A DNA stretch of 49,270 nucleotides from Nitrospiraceae bacterium. Lineage in GTDB: Bacteria > Nitrospirota > Thermodesulfovibrionia > Thermodesulfovibrionales > UBA6898. Numbering within the stretch: the first letter of the stretch is position 1; each line of letters begins with the position of its first letter. The position numbers were made by a program, and so were the translations under genes. This document shows, piece by piece, positions 46,652 through 49,270 of the stretch. The stretch is from positions 619,318 through 668,587 of the forward strand of contig CP070737.1 of NCBI GenBank assembly GCA_020347665.1, in the 5' to 3' direction. Under the pieces are notes generated by a model. That model made no database searches, had not been told where the DNA came from, and saw only the letters and a list, made by a program, of their open reading frames with translations.

Positions 46652-48040
46652 ATGCTTGATCGTATTCTCTTATCAAAATTGATCAGAAAAACACTGTCCC
46701 GCGGCGGTGAGTTTGCTGATGTATTCGTCGAACGCCGCAGACAGACTTCCCTTATCATTGAAGATCAGAAACTCGAAAAAATTATAACGGGTACAAAAAC
46801 GGGGGTTGGCATTAGGCTTTTATACAATGGGAAGACTTTTTATGCATTCAGCAATGATCTTTCAGAACGGGCATTAGTGCGGGTTGCGTCAGAGACATCC
46901 AAATTAGCAGCCGGAAAGGCAAATGCTACGATAATTGATTTTGATACAAAAACTCCACATCTGGATTTTGCTATTAAAGAATCACCAGAGAGCGTTCCTC
47001 TCGAGAGTAAAATTAAAATAGTTCGGACCATTGATACCGCGGCGAGGGGATTTGATTCAAAAATAAAGCAGGTCTCATCAATTTACAGAGATGCAGTGCA
47101 AGAGGTCCAGATAGCAAACTCTGAAGGCTCTTTTGTAAAAGATACACGCGTTTATACTACGGCTGTTGTTCACGTAATTGCCGTTCAGGATACTATCGTT
47201 CAGACTGGATATGAGCCTATCGGCGGTTTTATCGGCTTTGAACTCTTTGAGCAGCATAACATTGAATCGTTAGCGCTTACAGCTGCAGGCCGTGCCGTAA
47301 TGATGCTTTCCGCACGTAAAGCCCCGGGCGGCAGAATGCCCGTTGTCATAGCTTCACATGCGGGAGGAACAATGATACACGAAGCCATTGGACACGGACT
47401 GGAAGCAGACCTCGCTCAACAGGGGTTGTCAGTGTTTTCGGATAAAAGAGGAGCTCAGGTTGCATCAAAACTTGTTACTGTTATTGATGATGCAACGTTG
47501 CCTTTTAAAAGAGGATCCTTTCGTTTCGATGATGAAGGGATTCCTTCACAACGAACAATGTTGGTGGAAAAAGGAATATTAAGAAATTATATGTATGACA
47601 GGCACTCAGCTATGATAGACGGCTCTCTGTCAACGGGAAATGGCAGACGTGAGTCATATCAGCACCGGCCAATACCCCGCATGACAAATACCTTTATAAT
47701 GGAAGGTTCTGTGTCACCGGAACAGATTGTTCGCTCACTTGATAATGGTATTCTCGTTGCAAAGATGGGAGGTGGACAGGTAAACACCGTGACGGGAGAT
47801 TTTGTGTTTGAGGTGCAGGAAGGCTATCTCATTGAGCAAGGCAAGAAAAGTGACCCGATTCGGGGGGCAACATTAACCGGCAATGGCCCCCGGGTTCTTC
47901 AGTCAATAGATATGGTTGGAAATGATCTTGGGTATTCAATCGGAACATGTGGAAAGGATTCACAGAGCGTCCCTGTATCAGATGCGATGCCGACCATAAG
48001 GATTCCCGAACTAGTAGTCGGAGGAGTACCTGATAAATAG
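46652..48040 (+). CDS. tldD: Metalloprotease TldD
   Basis: 462-residue zinc peptidase, usually acting with TldE/PmbA on peptides such as modified RiPP precursors and on partly unfolded proteins. The metal site HEAIGH is at 243-248 and the last ligand Cys is probably in IGTCGKDSQ. GVGIRLLYNGK and GEFADVFVERR at the N-terminus are typical. The ribosome binding site before ATG 46652 is weak. No tldE/pmbA is present in the window, so the partner is encoded elsewhere or absent. Confidence 0.94.
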   Translation: MLDRILLSKLIRKTLSRGGEFADVFVERRRQTSLIIEDQKLEKIITGTKTGVGIRLLYNGKTFYAFSNDLSERALVRVASETSKLAAGKANATIIDFDTKTPHLDFAIKESPESVPLESKIKIVRTIDTAARGFDSKIKQVSSIYRDAVQEVQIANSEGSFVKDTRVYTTAVVHVIAVQDTIVQTGYEPIGGFIGFELFEQHNIESLALTAAGRAVMMLSARKAPGGRMPVVIASHAGGTMIHEAIGHGLEADLAQQGLSVFSDKRGAQVASKLVTVIDDATLPFKRGSFRFDDEGIPSQRTMLVEKGILRNYMYDRHSAMIDGSLSTGNGRRESYQHRPIPRMTNTFIMEGSVSPEQIVRSLDNGILVAKMGGGQVNTVTGDFVFEVQEGYLIEQGKKSDPIRGATLTGNGPRVLQSIDMVGNDLGYSIGTCGKDSQSVPVSDAMPTIRIPELVVGGVPDK

Positions 48041-48056
48041 AACAAATGTGTAGAAA

Positions 48057-48076
48057 CTGTATTATAGTGAATACAG
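48057..48076. promoter_or_regulatory. Dyad upstream of the lpxC sigma54 promoter (candidate activator site)
   Basis: CTGTATT and AATACAG form a perfect inverted repeat around a six-base spacer (20 bases in all). The centre is about 99 bases upstream of the predicted lpxC start, a typical distance for binding of an NtrC-type activator. It could also be a weak hairpin at the end of tldD, but no T-run follows. Confidence 0.45.
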
Positions 48077-48138
48077 CTGCGTATTTATATTGACACCATG
48101 CATATGCTATCCCCATTGATATTTCATCAAATACCTTC

Positions 48139-48154
48139 TGGCACAGAATTTGCT
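48139..48154 (+). promoter_or_regulatory. Sigma54 (-24/-12) promoter of lpxC
   Basis: TGGCAC, five bases, TTGCT: every invariant position of the RpoN consensus (GG at -24, GC at -12, correct spacing) is met. Predicted start is near 48165, about seven bases ahead of the lpxC ATG. Confidence 0.65.
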
Positions 48155-48171
48155 TATAAACGATTACGTTA

Positions 48172-49059
48172 ATGCGACTCCAAAGAACGATAAGACAGGC
48201 CATAAGCTTTGAAGGCATCGGTCTTCATACCGGCAGACAGGCAAAAGTGACCTTACGGCCCGCCCCGAAGGATACGGGGATTGCCTTTATGAGAACCGAC
48301 AAGTCAATAGCATTCAAGGCAACTGTTGACTCAGTAACCGATACTGCATTTGCCACCACTATCGGCAGTAGTGGCGTTACCATCAAAACCGTTGAACATT
48401 TGCTTTCAGCGCTTGCGGGCATCGGGATTGATAATATTACGGTGGAAGTCGAAGGCCCTGAAATTCCAATTTTTGATGGGAGTTCGAAGGATTTGATTTC
48501 TGTAATCGTTGATGCGGGCATTGAAGAGCAGAACAAGGAAAGACCATTCATGAGAATAAAGAGACCGTTTCTGTTTGAGGACGGACATTCAAGAGTTGCC
48601 GTACTCCCTTATAACGGTACCAGAATAAGTTATAGCATTTTTTACAGCCATTTTGGAGTCGGGGAACAGACGATCAGCCTTGATATTACGGAAGATACAT
48701 TTATTCATGAGATAGCCGCTGCCCGAACATTCGGTTTTTTCAAGGATATCGAATATCTGCGTCTGAACGGGCTTGCAAAGGGAGGTTCTCTGGACAACGC
48801 CATTGTGCTCGGCGATCACGGCATCCTGAATTCTTCAGGCCTCAGATTTAAGGATGAATTTGTTCGTCACAAAGTGCTTGATATTATTGGGGATTTTTCA
48901 CTAATCGGTTTTCCCATTTATGGGCACATTATCGTAAATAAATCTGGTCATTCAACAAACATACGATTTTTGAAAAAAATAATGGCACAGTCTGATATAT
49001 GGGATATTATTTCTGATAAATCCGCTCCGATGAGCTCTGTTTTGCATATAAATACTTAA
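48172..49059 (+). CDS. lpxC: UDP-3-O-acyl-N-acetylglucosamine deacetylase
   Basis: Zinc amidase that catalyses the committed step of lipid A synthesis. 295 residues. Metal ligands and catalytic residues are in register with the family: H76 in VEHLLSALAG, H233 and D237 in RHKVLDIIGD, and H260 in NKSGHSTN. The N-terminal QRTIRQAISFEGIGLHTG confirms the start although no ribosome binding site precedes it. It shows that the cell is a lipid-A-making diderm. Expression appears to depend on the sigma54 promoter directly upstream. Confidence 0.96.
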   Translation: MRLQRTIRQAISFEGIGLHTGRQAKVTLRPAPKDTGIAFMRTDKSIAFKATVDSVTDTAFATTIGSSGVTIKTVEHLLSALAGIGIDNITVEVEGPEIPIFDGSSKDLISVIVDAGIEEQNKERPFMRIKRPFLFEDGHSRVAVLPYNGTRISYSIFYSHFGVGEQTISLDITEDTFIHEIAAARTFGFFKDIEYLRLNGLAKGGSLDNAIVLGDHGILNSSGLRFKDEFVRHKVLDIIGDFSLIGFPIYGHIIVNKSGHSTNIRFLKKIMAQSDIWDIISDKSAPMSSVLHINT

Positions 49060-49124
49060 AAATCAATAGGTTAAGGCCCTTCTCATTTTTTTCACAAAAT
49101 TCCCAGGATTTATGGTAAGATAGC

Positions 49125-49158
49125 AAAAAAGAGGCTGAAGAACGATGTTCTCCAGCCT
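49125..49158 (-). terminator. Intrinsic terminator of the Lys-rich repeat protein gene
   Basis: AGGCTGAAGAAC (49132-49143) pairs with GTTCTCCAGCCT (49147-49158) at 11 of 12 positions around a three-base loop. Read on the minus strand the hairpin is followed directly by C and six T residues (49125-49130). It lies about 22 bases after the stop codon at 49181. Confidence 0.75.
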
Positions 49159-49180
49159 GATTCACCCAATAACAAACTAC

Positions 49181-49270
49181 TTATTTCTTTTTCTTTTTCG
49201 CGGTCTTCTTTTTCGCGGTCTTCTTCTTCGCGGTCTTCTTCTTCGCAGTCTTCTTCTTCGCAGTCTTCTT
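49181..49270 (-). CDS. Lys/Ala/Thr-repeat, histone-H1-like protein (C-terminal part)
   Basis: Only the last 29 codons and the TAA stop (49181-49183) lie in the window; the gene runs off the right edge. The visible product is a perfect AKKKT pentapeptide repeat ending in five Lys, encoded by 15-base tandem units that differ only by synonymous changes. Such tails occur in bacterial H1-like DNA-binding proteins and as extensions on HU-type proteins. What precedes the tail cannot be seen, so family assignment is open. Confidence 0.65.
   Translation of the reverse strand, partial: KKTAKKKTAKKKTAKKKTAKKKTAKKKKK

Noticed and set aside
48090-48118. TTGACA at 48090 as a sigma70 -35 box for lpxC
   Set aside because: No -10-like hexamer occurs 16-18 bases downstream; the sigma54 element closer to the gene fits much better.
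1-49270. tRNA genes, CRISPR arrays, insertion sequences or prophage genes
   Set aside because: I looked for T-loop motifs, regularly spaced direct repeats and transposase/integrase motifs on both strands and saw none that I could support.

Overview
The window looks like a chromosomal segment of a free-living Gram-negative (diderm) bacterium. It carries lpxC, a TolC/RND tripartite pump and glmU-glmS. The run pheA-hisC-aroF-tyrA-aroA-cmk-ispH-rpsA-sppA-hup is an order I associate with Nitrospirota and some former Deltaproteobacteria. That, together with a large chemosensory operon, an NtrC-type activator and a CxxCH-bearing receptor, makes a Nitrospirota-like anaerobe my best guess. This is inference; there is no rRNA in the window. 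I saw no tRNA, CRISPR array, transposase or phage gene.

Layout. (1) 1-2056: two small uncharacterised proteins and an MFS transporter. (2) 2061-11857, plus strand: a compact operon from a sigma70-like promoter, coding for aromatic amino-acid synthesis (pheA, hisC, aroF, tyrA, aroA), then cmk, ispH, rpsA, sppA and an HU/IHF gene. Junctions are mostly ATGA overlaps or very short gaps. (3) 12008-13646: a response regulator with a CxxC/CxxC tail, then rlmN. (4) 13681-29285, minus strand: a 13-gene chemosensory operon. Transcription order is DUF4388/GAF protein (broken by an in-frame stop), CheY, CheA, ExeA-like ATPase, CheW, a receptor with a heme-type sensor and a C-terminal PhnD-like domain, a second receptor, CheW, a HEAT-repeat protein, CheR, CheB, a coiled-coil GAF protein and a CheY-like regulator. 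No flagellar gene, cheZ, cheC or cheD is present. (5) 29660-30280: a lone hisH. (6) 30488-36253, minus: a tolC-adaptor-RND pump operon. (7) 36479-46447, minus: mtnP-like phosphorylase, NtrC-family regulator, TPR protein, yebC, glmU, glmS, pcrA/uvrD-like helicase, gatC, panD. (8) 46652-49059, plus: tldD, then lpxC behind a textbook sigma54 -24/-12 element with an upstream dyad. (9) 49181-49270, minus: the C-terminus of a Lys/Ala/Thr-repeat, histone-H1-like protein with its own terminator.

The points most worth attention are the receptor fusing a CxxCH periplasmic sensor to a substrate-binding-protein-like domain on the cytoplasmic side; the in-frame TAA that splits the first gene of the chemosensory operon; the unusual accessory proteins of that operon (AAA ATPase, HEAT solenoid); and the sigma54 promoter of lpxC, about 2.5 kb from an NtrC-type regulator gene. 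All functional calls come from reading motifs in the translated sequence; no database search was run.
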